Part shown: positions 37,607 through 47,504 of the stretch, piece by piece
Position numbering within the stretch: position 1 is the stretch's first letter
Layout of the letters: each line of letters starts with the position of its first letter
NCBI GenBank assembly: GCA_016711705.1
Contig: JADJSK010000001.1
Location: 806,001 to 870,000 of the forward strand
Length of the DNA: 64,000 nt
Direction: 5' to 3'
Source of the DNA: Candidatus Brachybacter algidus
GTDB taxonomy: Bacteria > Bacteroidota > Bacteroidia > Chitinophagales > Saprospiraceae
The notes under the pieces: generated by a model
Seen by the model: the letters and a program-made list of their open reading frames with translations, nothing else
The model's database searches: none
What the model was told of the DNA's origin: nothing
Made by a program: the position numbers and the translations under genes

Positions 37607-37618
37607 TCAACGAATCTC

Positions 37619-40576
37619 TTGTTTAATCATTTAAACAAAGAAAAAGGTTTCTCTCAAAGCGTTTGTAATGGCGTCTTCAAGGATTCAAGAGGATTCTTAT
37701 GGATCACCACACATAGTGGCCTATATCGGTACGATGGGGTTAAATTTGTCGATGTCACCAAGAATAATACTTCATTGAAAAGCCATTCTCTTATAAAGGT
37801 GTTGGAGGATAAAGATGGTAATCTATGGTTGAGCAAATATGATACCGAACTAATTAAATATGATCAAACACAAAACACCTTTGAAACAATTGATTTAGGA
37901 ATTGCAATTGCAAAAAAAGGAATTAAACTACAATCTATCGGTATTCTACACATAGATGAATACAACAGACTTTGGATAGGATCCAATACCGGCCTATTGG
38001 GAATTTATCATCTAAAAGAAAAAAAATTACAATTTCTTTATATACCCCAAAACGAAGATTTAAGTATTGTAGCGTATTTCCACCCCAATGAAATTTATCA
38101 ATCGTCTTTTTATTATTATGATTATAAGGCTGGAAATATTTACAGAAGCGCAATTGACTCTTCTCTTAAATTGCAATGGAAATTAAAAAATGTAAATCCA
38201 AAATTCTTACTCTTTGATTATGCCATGGGATTGAAAGATGAAATCTGGAGTATTAATAAAGGAATTCTGTGTTGTTACAACTGGATCAGCAATACGACTA
38301 CTAAATATTATTATAAGGGAAAAAAAATCAATATTGGAAAGTCCCCTCGAATGCTCACTGATGGCAATGAGCAATTATGGATTTCTGCTGAAGATGGACT
38401 TTATTGTTTTAGTTTAAAAGAAAAAAAATACATCAATAAACTAATAAACAGTCCAGAAGACCAAAATAGCATTTCACCGGGGGCCGAACCTATTATGTGG
38501 GATTTAGACAATAATTTATGGCTTCTTAGTTTTGGAAATGGTATAGATTATTGCAACCTAAATAATTTCAGATTTGATCATTTGCTAAACAAGGTTGCTG
38601 CATCACATTACAAAATAAACAATTTCATTCGAGCCATTGAAAGTGATGAATTCGGAAATATTTATGCCTCAATTGAAAAAACAGGTGTAGTAAAATTAGA
38701 CAATAAAGGAAAGTTCATTAAAACTATTGTGAAAGAAAGTGGCTTTTCATTTGAATGTATGATGAAAGATAAACGTGGAAATATCTGGATTGGAGGCGAA
38801 CGGTTAATTCAATATCTACCTAAATCTGATAAAACTATAATCTCAAACCAATTTTTTATCGATAGAATAATATCAATGTTAGAAAGGCCTGATGGAAAAC
38901 TATTGATTGGAACATATGGAAATCTATTATTATTTGATACCGAAAAAAGATTGGTAAAAAGATTAAAACCATTGAGTGCAGTTGATTTGAATACTCTGCT
39001 CTTTTACTTGCCTGATCAGATTCTTCTAAATTGTCAAAGAGATAAGGGAATAAATTTATTAAAGGAGGAAGGCGATAAATATTCATTTGTAAAAAAGCTC
39101 GACTCATCATTATTTGTAAAATGTATTTTATCTGTGGCTCCCGATACACTTTGGATGGCCACGACAAGAGGCTTATACAGTTATGTTATTTCTAAACAAA
39201 TATTAGAACCCTTAGAGGAACTTAATCGACAGTTGCCAGATCTATATGTATATTCCCTCTTAAAAGACAAAAATGGATTTTTCTGGACCAGCTCCAATTC
39301 AGGCTTATGTAGATTTAATAAGGATGTAAGTCAATTCAAAAACTTTGGATCTGAATTTGGAATACAGGACATGGAATTTAACTCAAACGCTTTTTGCACA
39401 ATGAAGAGCGGAGATTTATTATTTGGTGGAGTCAATGGAATTAATAAATTATCTGGCAATGTGCCGGATAAATTTATTATTTCAAAACCAAGATTGCAAA
39501 TTATAAGTATAAAGGCTGACGAGTTAATTACAACGAAACCAATATCTATTAATAAATATGCTGACTTAAAGATAAACCCGGGTACTTCCTTTGTAGAAAT
39601 AGAATTCAATGCTATTGAATTTTTTAATCCTGAAAAAGTAAAAGTTAAATACAGATTAAAGAATTACAATGACGAATGGATCTTTGCAGGAAACTCTGGC
39701 ATAGCAAGATTCGTGAATGTAACTCCCGGCAATTATCAATTTGAAATAATCGCAATGGATGCAGATGGTCAAGAGGCAGGAGAAGCGCAATTGATAAATA
39801 TTTATTTTATGCCATATTGGTGGCAAACACTTTGGTTTAAAATTTTCTTGATTTTATTAATTATCGTTTCAGTATATTATACTGGCAAAGTCATTACACG
39901 ATATAAGCTACAAGAGCAAAGGAAGCAAATAGAAAAACAATTTGCAGTACAAAAAGAGAGAGAGCGCATCATTACAGATCTACATGATGATATCGGTGCT
40001 ACGCTCAGCAGTATGAGCATATATGGAGAACTGGCAGGCCACGTGCTTAATTCAAAGCCGGATGAAAGTAAAAAAATGATCGAGAAAATAGCATTGACCT
40101 CTAAAGATCTGATGGGAAGAATGAATGATATCATTTGGAGTATGAAGTCTTCAAGTGAAGATAATTTTACATTAGAATCCAGGCTGAGAAATTATAGTTA
40201 TGAGTTACTTTCACCAAAAAATATTAGTTGCGATTTTATTATTGATGAAATATTAGCAGCTTCTGTAAAAGACCCGGAGAAAAAGAGAAATCTTCTTTTA
40301 ATAGTTAAAGAAGCTATCAATAATATAGCAAAATATAGTTTAGCAACTAAGGCTATTGTGCAATTGTATAAATTGGAAAAGGAAGTGATTTTGTCTATAA
40401 AAGATAATGGTAAAGGATACGAAAAGAATAAAATAAGTAATGGTAACGGATTGAACAACATCCAAGAGCGCTGTAAACAATTAAATGGATTATGTACTAT
40501 TGAAGCTCAACCTGGTGAAGGTGTATTTATAATTTGTCGACTACCTCATTCAGAATTAACGAATAGCAATAGCTGA
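37619..40576 (+). CDS. Two-component regulator propeller sensor histidine kinase (HisKA_3)
   Basis: The open frame has 985 codons. Residues about 1-640 are Reg_prop repeats (DSRGFLWITTHSGLYRYDG, KDGNLWLS, KRGNIWIGGERLIQY) forming a periplasmic double propeller. A Y_Y_Y domain (VKYRLKNYNDEWIF to GNYQFEIIAMDADG) lies near 670-720 and a transmembrane helix (WFKIFLILLIIVSVYYTG) near 740-757. The HisKA_3 segment ERERIITDLHDDIGATLSS has the phospho-His near 790, and the HATPase has KDNGKGYEK and GNGLNNIQERC. The TTG start lies after the signal peptide, which is in frame at 37508 but cut off by TAA at 37604. As sequenced, the kinase would be made without an export signal or not made at all. Likely partner: regulator at 33487. 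Confidence 0.88.
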   Translation: MFNHLNKEKGFSQSVCNGVFKDSRGFLWITTHSGLYRYDGVKFVDVTKNNTSLKSHSLIKVLEDKDGNLWLSKYDTELIKYDQTQNTFETIDLGIAIAKKGIKLQSIGILHIDEYNRLWIGSNTGLLGIYHLKEKKLQFLYIPQNEDLSIVAYFHPNEIYQSSFYYYDYKAGNIYRSAIDSSLKLQWKLKNVNPKFLLFDYAMGLKDEIWSINKGILCCYNWISNTTTKYYYKGKKINIGKSPRMLTDGNEQLWISAEDGLYCFSLKEKKYINKLINSPEDQNSISPGAEPIMWDLDNNLWLLSFGNGIDYCNLNNFRFDHLLNKVAASHYKINNFIRAIESDEFGNIYASIEKTGVVKLDNKGKFIKTIVKESGFSFECMMKDKRGNIWIGGERLIQYLPKSDKTIISNQFFIDRIISMLERPDGKLLIGTYGNLLLFDTEKRLVKRLKPLSAVDLNTLLFYLPDQILLNCQRDKGINLLKEEGDKYSFVKKLDSSLFVKCILSVAPDTLWMATTRGLYSYVISKQILEPLEELNRQLPDLYVYSLLKDKNGFFWTSSNSGLCRFNKDVSQFKNFGSEFGIQDMEFNSNAFCTMKSGDLLFGGVNGINKLSGNVPDKFIISKPRLQIISIKADELITTKPISINKYADLKINPGTSFVEIEFNAIEFFNPEKVKVKYRLKNYNDEWIFAGNSGIARFVNVTPGNYQFEIIAMDADGQEAGEAQLINIYFMPYWWQTLWFKIFLILLIIVSVYYTGKVITRYKLQEQRKQIEKQFAVQKERERIITDLHDDIGATLSSMSIYGELAGHVLNSKPDESKKMIEKIALTSKDLMGRMNDIIWSMKSSSEDNFTLESRLRNYSYELLSPKNISCDFIIDEILAASVKDPEKKRNLLLIVKEAINNIAKYSLATKAIVQLYKLEKEVILSIKDNGKGYEKNKISNGNGLNNIQERCKQLNGLCTIEAQPGEGVFIICRLPHSELTNSNS

Positions 40577-41767
40577 ATCAATAAATAACAAAGTAATTGA
40601 CTCAAGTTTAGGCAGTTAAGAAACAAAGGTAGATGGTCTCGCAGCTACGGGATTAGATGTTTGATGCTTGCCCGACTAGAGAAAGTGACGGCGGGCTTGC
40701 CCGACTAAAGAAGTGACGGCAGGGAGCTTATTCAATTGATTCATATATTTTTTTTAATAAGTTGAATAGAAAAAATATCCATGTGATTGATGGAAAGCAA
40801 TCTAAAATCTACCTTCTCTTATATAACGCATTGCATAACATTGTTAATAAACGATATGTAAATAATAAAAATTATAAATATCGACAACTCCCCCTTGGCA
40901 TCACAGAGGCATCTTTTCGTTTACTGTCTCCATTCTTACGGCAGGTAAACTTAAGATGCTCTGATCACACTTTGTCCCTCTATCGTGGACTTCGTTTCGT
41001 TCACTTCCTTGAAAAGGGTCGCTTTTGCACCTTTTTTTTTACCCTCTTGCAGAAGGAATATTGTACTAAACAACTTTCTATATCATAAATATCAACGGCA
41101 TCTGCGTTCAACTTTATTTAAGTTATCTTTTGATTTTGGAATAAAATGAATTACATCAGAACTAACATCTAACATTTTATAAAAATTTAAATTTATCTTT
41201 CAAAAAAGAAAATTTGACTACCGAAACTTGAGTAATTGACATACTAAAAGTTTATTTAAAATCTTCTATTCTATTTTTACAAAAAATTATTCAGTAGTAA
41301 CTTTCTTAAATAAAATTTCTTTCTCGTAATTTTTTAAACCAAGGATTGCTAATAAATAATTGGATCTTCATCCCCACAATTATTTGAGTTAAGCCCAATA
41401 AAAGGAAAGGATTGGCAGTAACTATGAACCATACCTAAACAAGCAAATAAAATGCAAATGAGTATTAAACGTTGACTTATTGGAGCAAGTTTGTAAATGT
41501 GTCCCCTATATAAGGTGGCACAAAAATACATGCAAATCATTCCTTATAAAATAACTAAATCTAGTACTCAGCAATTTACACTATCCTTTTTAAATAAAAT
41601 AGAAATACTAGCTCGCTTACATTTTTTTCGGCAACTATTTTGTCATACAAATTTACTTTCCACCAATCTCAAAATGCATGCAGAGAAATAAACCATTTTG
41701 CAATTCACCCAAAAGAATTAATTATCCTATACTTCAATTTATAATTTGCGTAAAAATTAAAAGTGTG
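40577..41767. other. Long intergenic stretch dominated by a MITE copy with an insertion
   Basis: 40600-41233 is the second MITE-like copy. The rest (41234-41767) has no firm gene. A 63-codon minus-strand frame at 41349-41540 contains a hydrophobic stretch (LILICILFACLGMVHSYC) that could be a short secreted peptide, but support is weak. Confidence 0.5.
40600..41233. mobile_element. MITE-like element, copy 2 (634 bp, enlarged)
   Basis: It has the same ends as copy 1 (ACTCAAGTTTAGGCAGT left; ACCGAAACTTGAGT right) and the 5-bp duplication AATTG at 40595-40599 and 41234-41238. Compared with copy 1 it holds a tandem 29-bp duplication (GCTTGCCCGACTA at 40666 and 40695) and an extra segment of about 345 bp at 40818-41163 that interrupts the shared tract ACCTTCT/AACATCTAAC. 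The extra segment carries another dispersed CTCCCCCTTGGC motif. Confidence 0.85.
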
Positions 41768-42409
41768 ATGACATTTTACAAAATTTTGACTTTAGCAATT
41801 GTTATTGCCCTAAATGGTATATTATATCCCCAAAGTATCATAGCTCAGAATGATACTTTACGTTTCAACAATAAGATTAAAGCAGATACAACTTCAAGAA
41901 TTGAAGTCATAGCTAAATATGATGGATCTAATGTATTGCTCAGATGGGGAGTTAATAATTCAGAAACATGGTACGACCAGAGTTTCAAAGGATATCTCAT
42001 AGAAAGGTATTTGATAGACACTTTGTTACAGTTGCCTTTGTTGGCATCCAGAGATACTATAGTAATTAGATCAAGATCAGCGGCTGAATTCAAAAGAAAT
42101 ATTCTAAATTGTTCAAAAGAAGAATTGACAGTTGCACAGTGTTTGTACGGAGATCTTGATGATAAAATAGATCCTGTTATGAACTTTGGTAGTAAAAGAC
42201 AAGATCTCATCAATAAATATTCACTGACAATGCTCATGTCTGATATTAGTCAAGAAGCAGCTAGATCGGCTGGATTGTTCTACAAAGATACAGGAATAAA
42301 AGCCGGGGAAAGCTACCTGTACAGAGTAAGTGCGATCAATAACCCAAATGTCATCCACGGTGTAATAATTCTAAAAACTTTAAAAAGAATTTACCAATTC
42401 CTACAATAA
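41768..42409 (+). CDS. Secreted fibronectin type III protein, N-terminal part (frameshifted)
   Basis: The best start is the ATG at 41768, giving the signal peptide MTFYKILTLAIVIALNGILY; an upstream ATG at 41678 would place 30 polar residues before it. The mature part begins NDTLRFNNKIKADTTSRIEVIAKYDG and reads like an FnIII or Ig-like strand series (VLLRWGVNNSETWY, ESYLYRVSAINNP). The frame ends KRIYQFLQ, while the next frame continues NLPIPTISNISELEGKINIFW. One additional A in a five-A run at 42373-42377 or 42382-42386 joins them. No T9SS sorting domain is present in either part. Confidence 0.75.
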   Translation: MTFYKILTLAIVIALNGILYPQSIIAQNDTLRFNNKIKADTTSRIEVIAKYDGSNVLLRWGVNNSETWYDQSFKGYLIERYLIDTLLQLPLLASRDTIVIRSRSAAEFKRNILNCSKEELTVAQCLYGDLDDKIDPVMNFGSKRQDLINKYSLTMLMSDISQEAARSAGLFYKDTGIKAGESYLYRVSAINNPNVIHGVIILKTLKRIYQFLQ

Positions 42410-42528
42410 GTAATATTTCCGAACTTGAGGGAAAAATTAATATATTTTGGGATCGGGAATATCATGAAGAATATTTTTCTGCATACTTCATTGAAAGCTC
42501 AACAGACAATAAATCATTTAAAAGACTG

Positions 42529-43845
42529 ATGGAAATTCCATTTGTAGGGGGTGAATCCAGAGAATTTTCAAATGATGTATTCTCGCACTCAATAAAGGTA
42601 ATTAATTATAAACCAATATTTTACAGATTAATTGGTGTAACACCTTTTGGGGAATTATCTACTTCCTCCAAGTCAATTAAAGCGATGGGAAGAGACAAAA
42701 CAGGCCCTCAAGTCCCTGAAATTATTGACATAACTACAAATGCTCAAAATGGGCAGTACACAATAAAGTGGAAGAAAGGATTAGAAAAAGATATTTCTGG
42801 ATATAATATTTACAAGGGATATAGAAGTGATGGGTCATTTGAAAAAACAAATAAGAAAATCATCCCCCCTAACACAACGATATTAACACAAAAAGCCAAA
42901 AATATCAATGAAAAAATGTACTTGAGACTAAGTGTCATTGATACTGCGGGCAACGAAGTGTTCTCTTCTCCAAAGCTTGTTGCATTTAGAGATACAATAG
43001 CTCCTTCAGCACCTTTAAATATTAAAGCAAGCATAGATTCCAACGGTATTGTCATAAGTTGGGACAAAAACAAGGAGGATGATATGGCTGGCTATTTTAT
43101 ATATAGAGCGAATAGTAATAATCACTTATACACAAATATATTGCAAAAACCTATATGTATAAATAACTACATCGATACAGTAACTATGAAAACACTCACA
43201 GAACAGGTATATTATAAGGTTACAGCTGTAGATCATAACGGACATGTATCACAGTTTTCCGAATCAAAAATGGTCAAAAGACCTGACAAGATTCCACCTA
43301 TGCCGCCAAGTATTACTGATTATGCAGTAAGTGACAGCTCCGTCTCTATTAATTGGAAGCCAAGCAGAAGTAAGGATGTCGTGGACCATCAATTATTCAA
43401 AAGTGAAAACGGTAAAGCTTTTACTTTAGTGAAAAAACTAAAGATCGATGAAATTATACTTGAAAAAAATTTAAAATTTGGAAACAGATATACCTACAAG
43501 ATCATAGCAATTGACGATGCCGGACTTATCTCAGAAGACATTGCACACATCAGCTTCATCGTAATAGATAAGTCAAAAGTAGTCCCGGCAATTCTAACGA
43601 AATGTATAATCGATGAAAAAAATGATCTTTTACTGGAGTGGAAACCAGGAAATAATAAGAAGACAAAGTATTTAATTTATATAGCAAAAGACGAGAGTCC
43701 ATTTGAGCTATTAAAGAAGATAGATGGAAGTTTAAAGTACTCAGAAAAAATTATTACCGGAGGAAAATATCAATTTGCGATAAAAGCTGAAGACTCTAAA
43801 GGGAGAAAGTCAGGATTTTCAAATGTCATGAGCATAGAACTTTAA
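42529..43845 (+). CDS. Fibronectin type III protein, C-terminal part
   Basis: The 438-codon frame from this ATG, which in truth continues upstream to about 42390, holds four FnIII-like modules recognisable by repeated cores: YTIKWKKGLEKDISGYNIYK, IVISWDKNKEDDMAGYFIYR, VSINWKPSRSKDVVDHQLFK and LLLEWKPGNNKKTKYLIYIA. Each is followed by a YKV/YKI strand. The modules suggest an extended extracellular or periplasmic protein. The C-terminus KSGFSNVMSIEL has no sorting signal. With the N-terminal part, the full protein would be about 690 residues. Function unknown. Confidence 0.78.
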   Translation: MEIPFVGGESREFSNDVFSHSIKVINYKPIFYRLIGVTPFGELSTSSKSIKAMGRDKTGPQVPEIIDITTNAQNGQYTIKWKKGLEKDISGYNIYKGYRSDGSFEKTNKKIIPPNTTILTQKAKNINEKMYLRLSVIDTAGNEVFSSPKLVAFRDTIAPSAPLNIKASIDSNGIVISWDKNKEDDMAGYFIYRANSNNHLYTNILQKPICINNYIDTVTMKTLTEQVYYKVTAVDHNGHVSQFSESKMVKRPDKIPPMPPSITDYAVSDSSVSINWKPSRSKDVVDHQLFKSENGKAFTLVKKLKIDEIILEKNLKFGNRYTYKIIAIDDAGLISEDIAHISFIVIDKSKVVPAILTKCIIDEKNDLLLEWKPGNNKKTKYLIYIAKDESPFELLKKIDGSLKYSEKIITGGKYQFAIKAEDSKGRKSGFSNVMSIEL

Positions 43846-43985
43846 ATAACCTCAAAATATCTATCAACATAAATTCTAGAACGCTATATTTTGTGTGTAT
43901 TAAAAAATTGCACACCAACTTATATATTTTAATAAATAATTTATAAAAAGATGGATATGAATATAGTAGTTGACCTTTATTTGAC

Positions 43986-44070
43986 AGATTCCTCCCTTCA
44001 GTCGGAATGACAGAATCTTTATACCCCCATCCCATCATCATAACGCCATTCCGAGCGAAGCGAGGAATCT
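43986..44070. repeat. AGATTCCTC...GAGGAATCT dispersed repeat, copy 2
   Basis: It shares AGATTCCTCCCTTCAGTCGG at the left end and TTCCGAGCGAAGCGAGGAAT at the right end with the copy at 29347-29475, with a different short interior. It lies upstream of the DUF389 gene. Confidence 0.8.
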
Positions 44071-44170
44071 TTATGCTCTAAGTCTTTTCTTTTTTGGCTT
44101 TTTACAATTCATTATACACACTTATATTTTTTCTAAAAATTGAAAGTATGATTTTTTGTAGTTTTACTAA

Positions 44171-45478
44171 ATGATTAGAAAGCTCTACAATATCTTTAAC
44201 TTGCATGAAGGCGAGGCCAATAAGGAAGAAACGCTTGAAAATATAAAGCAAAATATTTCGTTCTCGGGCCCAAATCTTTGGATTCTGGCTTGTGCTATAT
44301 TGATTGCATCTGTTGGATTGAATATGAATTCCACAGCAGTTGTCATTGGTGCCATGCTTATTTCTCCTTTAATGGGGCCTATAGTGGCATCCGGGTTTGC
44401 CTTAGGTGTTTTTGATTTTAAACTTTTGAAAAGAGCTTTAAAAAATTTGTTTATTGCTACGATCGTCAGTTTGGCGGTTTCTACTGTTTATTTTTACTTA
44501 AGCCCATTTAAAACTGCTCAATCAGAACTTCTATCAAGAACTTCACCAAATATTTACGACGTATTAATTGCTTTTTTTGGTGGTTTAGCAGGAGTAATAG
44601 CTGTTACTAGGAAAGAAAAAGGCAATCCAATCCCAGGTGTAGCCATAGCAACTGCACTCATGCCGCCTTTATGCACTGCAGGTTATGGACTTGCTTCAGG
44701 TGAATTTAGATATTTCTTTGGTGCACTTTTTCTCTATTGCATCAACTCAGTTTTTATCTGTATCTCAACTTATGCTGTTGTCAAATACATGAAATATGCT
44801 CCTACAAAATTAATTAATGAAAAGGACCAAAAACATGTGAGGTACGGATTGACTATTTTGACCTTAGCCTTGCTGATACCAAGTACATTTTTTGCGTACA
44901 GACTTTATAATCGACAAAAATTTCAAGAATCAGCAGATAGATTTATAACAAATGAACTAATAAGTAAAGGAGAAACAATTCTGTATAAAAAAACAAATTA
45001 CTATTCAAACCCCAAAACTATTGAAATTGCATTGCTCGATCATAGGTTAGATTCTGTTGAAAATGAAGACCTATGTAATAGATTGCCTCTATATAAATTA
45101 AGCAATACAATTTTGGTATTAAAACAGGATTCAGAGGATGAATTACAAAAAATAAAAAGTTCAATTTTAAATGAAATCAGAAATGAGGGTGCTACAAATC
45201 TTCAAAATGACACGAGAGTTTCTATTCTAGAAAATGAAATCAAAAAGAACAATTATGACAATTTAAAATTCATGAAAGAAGCCAACAGCCTTTTTCCGCA
45301 ACTCACTTTATTGTCGATTGCTAATCATGAATATTTCATTAAAAAAGATAGCTCGATCAGAGTACCTATTTTGATATATAAATCTAAAGTGGACCTATCT
45401 AATGTGGATAAATTAAAACTGCAAAATTGGACAATAGAAAAATTCAACCTTGATACCCTTGTTATAATTAAAGAATAA
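44171..45478 (+). CDS. DUF389-family membrane protein
   Basis: The 435-residue protein has the DUF389 hydrophobic domain: NLWILACAILIASVGLNMNS, VVIGAMLISPLMGPIVASG and PGVAIATALMPPLCTAGYGL, with about six transmembrane segments between residues 35 and 260. The C-terminal 170 residues are soluble and unlike a transporter (ILNEIRNEGATNLQND). The family is uncharacterised; a transport or channel role is only suggested by its fold-like features. The stop at 45478 is two bases from the next gene, an antiporter, so the pair is almost surely cotranscribed. Confidence 0.9.
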   Translation: MIRKLYNIFNLHEGEANKEETLENIKQNISFSGPNLWILACAILIASVGLNMNSTAVVIGAMLISPLMGPIVASGFALGVFDFKLLKRALKNLFIATIVSLAVSTVYFYLSPFKTAQSELLSRTSPNIYDVLIAFFGGLAGVIAVTRKEKGNPIPGVAIATALMPPLCTAGYGLASGEFRYFFGALFLYCINSVFICISTYAVVKYMKYAPTKLINEKDQKHVRYGLTILTLALLIPSTFFAYRLYNRQKFQESADRFITNELISKGETILYKKTNYYSNPKTIEIALLDHRLDSVENEDLCNRLPLYKLSNTILVLKQDSEDELQKIKSSILNEIRNEGATNLQNDTRVSILENEIKKNNYDNLKFMKEANSLFPQLTLLSIANHEYFIKKDSSIRVPILIYKSKVDLSNVDKLKLQNWTIEKFNLDTLVIIKE

Positions 45479-45480
45479 AA

Positions 45481-46713
45481 ATGAGTTTATACCACATCAT
45501 ATCCTTACTGATCATTATTTCAGCTGCTTTCGCCTATATCAACCATAGGTTTATTAAGATGCCCTTTGTCATTGGGCTGTTTTTCTTGTCAACTATCTTA
45601 TCATTAGGAATAATTAGTTTAAAGTTTTGGGATGTCCAACATTATACTCAAATTCATGATTTTATAGAAAAAGCAGAAATCAGCGATTTTATACTTGATA
45701 TTTTACTTGGATTTCTATTATTCGCCGGCGCTTTACATACTAATTGGGCTAATATAAAAAGTCAGATAAAGCCTATTGCAATTTTTGCTATTCCAGGAGT
45801 AATTTTATCTACTATTTTAATAGGCTATTCATTCTACTACCTTTGCGGTTGGTTTGGGATTAACATAGAACTTATATACTGCTTAATACTAGGAGCAATA
45901 GTGTCACCTACTGATCCTATTGCGGTCCTTGGAATTTTGACAAAAGCTAAGGTTTCACAAAAAACTGAATCTACCATAGTGGGTGAATCCTTATTCAATG
46001 ATGGAATTGGAGTAGTTGTATTCGTAGCGCTGTTGCACACTTTAAATCATAAATCAGACGGAATAGATCTTGTTTTTTTTGGTAAACTTTTTGCACAAGA
46101 AGCTCTCGGTGGTGGAATCATAGGAGCTATACTAGGCTTTACATTGCACAGATTGTTGAGATCTATAGATGATTATGAAACGGAAGTTTTACTAACTATA
46201 GCCTTTGTTATGGGTGGATATTGGATGTGTAATTTCATTCATATTTCCGGACCATTAGCGATGGTAATCATGGGGCTATTAGTAGGAAATTATAAGAAAA
46301 GTAAGGCAATGAGCGACGTTACCCAGCAATACATTGGTAAATTTTGGGAATTATTTGATGTCATTCTGAATGCATTACTATTCATAACTATCGCTTTTAT
46401 AATCATAGTAATAGACATCAATGTTACTTATCTGATTATCTCTCTAATTACGATATTTATTGTGTTATTGTCAAGGATTATAGTCGTATTTCTACCTAAA
46501 TTACTATTGCCTCGTATAGTACAAATAACGAATTCAGAAGCAAAAATAATCATTTGGGGAGGATTAAGAGGTGGCCTTTCCATTGCTTTGGTCTTATCAC
46601 TTCCCGTTAGCCCACAAAGAGACTTGCTGATATTGATAACTTATGTGATCGTGGTAGTTAGTATTTTGGTGCAAGGAATGACTATTGAGAGGCTTGTGAG
46701 GAAATTGAAATAA
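45481..46713 (+). CDS. CPA1-family Na+(or K+)/H+ antiporter
   Basis: The 410-residue integral membrane protein has about 12 transmembrane helices. Family motifs are AGALHTNW in an early helix, ILGAIVSPTDPIAVLGIL (about 138-155) with the ion-binding Asp, ESLFNDGIGVVVFVALL (about 168-184) with the ND pair of electroneutral exchangers, and GGLRGGLSIALVLSLP near the end. It lacks the long cytoplasmic tail seen in some NhaP proteins. It exchanges protons for monovalent cations at the inner membrane. Cation preference cannot be predicted. It is paired with the DUF389 gene. Confidence 0.93.
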   Translation: MSLYHIISLLIIISAAFAYINHRFIKMPFVIGLFFLSTILSLGIISLKFWDVQHYTQIHDFIEKAEISDFILDILLGFLLFAGALHTNWANIKSQIKPIAIFAIPGVILSTILIGYSFYYLCGWFGINIELIYCLILGAIVSPTDPIAVLGILTKAKVSQKTESTIVGESLFNDGIGVVVFVALLHTLNHKSDGIDLVFFGKLFAQEALGGGIIGAILGFTLHRLLRSIDDYETEVLLTIAFVMGGYWMCNFIHISGPLAMVIMGLLVGNYKKSKAMSDVTQQYIGKFWELFDVILNALLFITIAFIIIVIDINVTYLIISLITIFIVLLSRIIVVFLPKLLLPRIVQITNSEAKIIIWGGLRGGLSIALVLSLPVSPQRDLLILITYVIVVVSILVQGMTIERLVRKLK

Positions 46714-47504
46714 ATTATTTGGGGGTTGATGTTTGGCGCTTGGATTTTGATCACAGATAATCATTTCAATGGTTATACTTTTTATAAAAATTTGTTGTGA
46801 AATGAGGAACATCCTACGATCCTCTCCAAAGCTTGGGTTTGTAATCATCTATTTAATTTATTTCAAAGTGAAACCTTGGTGACACCCCGACGTAGGTTAT
46901 CCTACGCCGAACATTCACGATCATATTTTAACTTTAAATTATTATTCGTAATTCGCTATGAAGGGCTGAGCGTAAGTTAACCTATCCCGAATCGTATCTC
47001 TCGGGACTGTGGGCGTTATGGTGTCTGCAAAATTTATTTTGCATATACTCAACTTATAATCAGTCATTATCTCATAATCCAAGAGATTCAATTCCCTTAA
47101 ATTATTCAATATTCAATTCAGGATGCAAAGATTGTGGCTTTCCATGCACTCCAACAACTATAATTCGAAATTCCAAAACTCGCCTACTTTAAATATCTTG
47201 CGAATACGCCAGCTCTCTCATTCAACATTAATCATTCAACATTTCTAACCTCATTTACCCCTGATTAAAATCATGGGCTATTGAAAGCGGAGAATTTAGC
47301 TTCATTTAAATATTAATCCTTATAACAAAATGAATGCTATTCACATAGATCTAAAATTCTATTTCAAATCAAGAGCGGGGCTTTCGCTGCACTCCAAATT
47401 CCATATTCTAACCTTCCTAAAATCGCCATCCTTATTGTTTTTACGACTCCGACTACTCTCTCATTCAACATTTAAAATCCAACATTCAACATTTCTGACC
47501 TCCC
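46714..47504. other. Intergenic stretch with degenerate direct repeats
   Basis: No gene is seen. Two diverged copies of a block recur at about 47110-47250 and 47360-47500: GGCTTTCC/GGCTTTCG followed by TGCACTCCAA, then CTCTCATTCAACATT and CAACATTTCTAACCTC / CAACATTTCTGACCTC. A short hairpin (CGTAGGTTATCCTACG) lies near 46904. Confidence 0.5.

Noticed and set aside
41349..41540. 63-codon minus-strand frame with a hydrophobic stretch
   Set aside because: It resembles a short secreted peptide but lacks a clear start or promoter and any partner; support is too weak to call.
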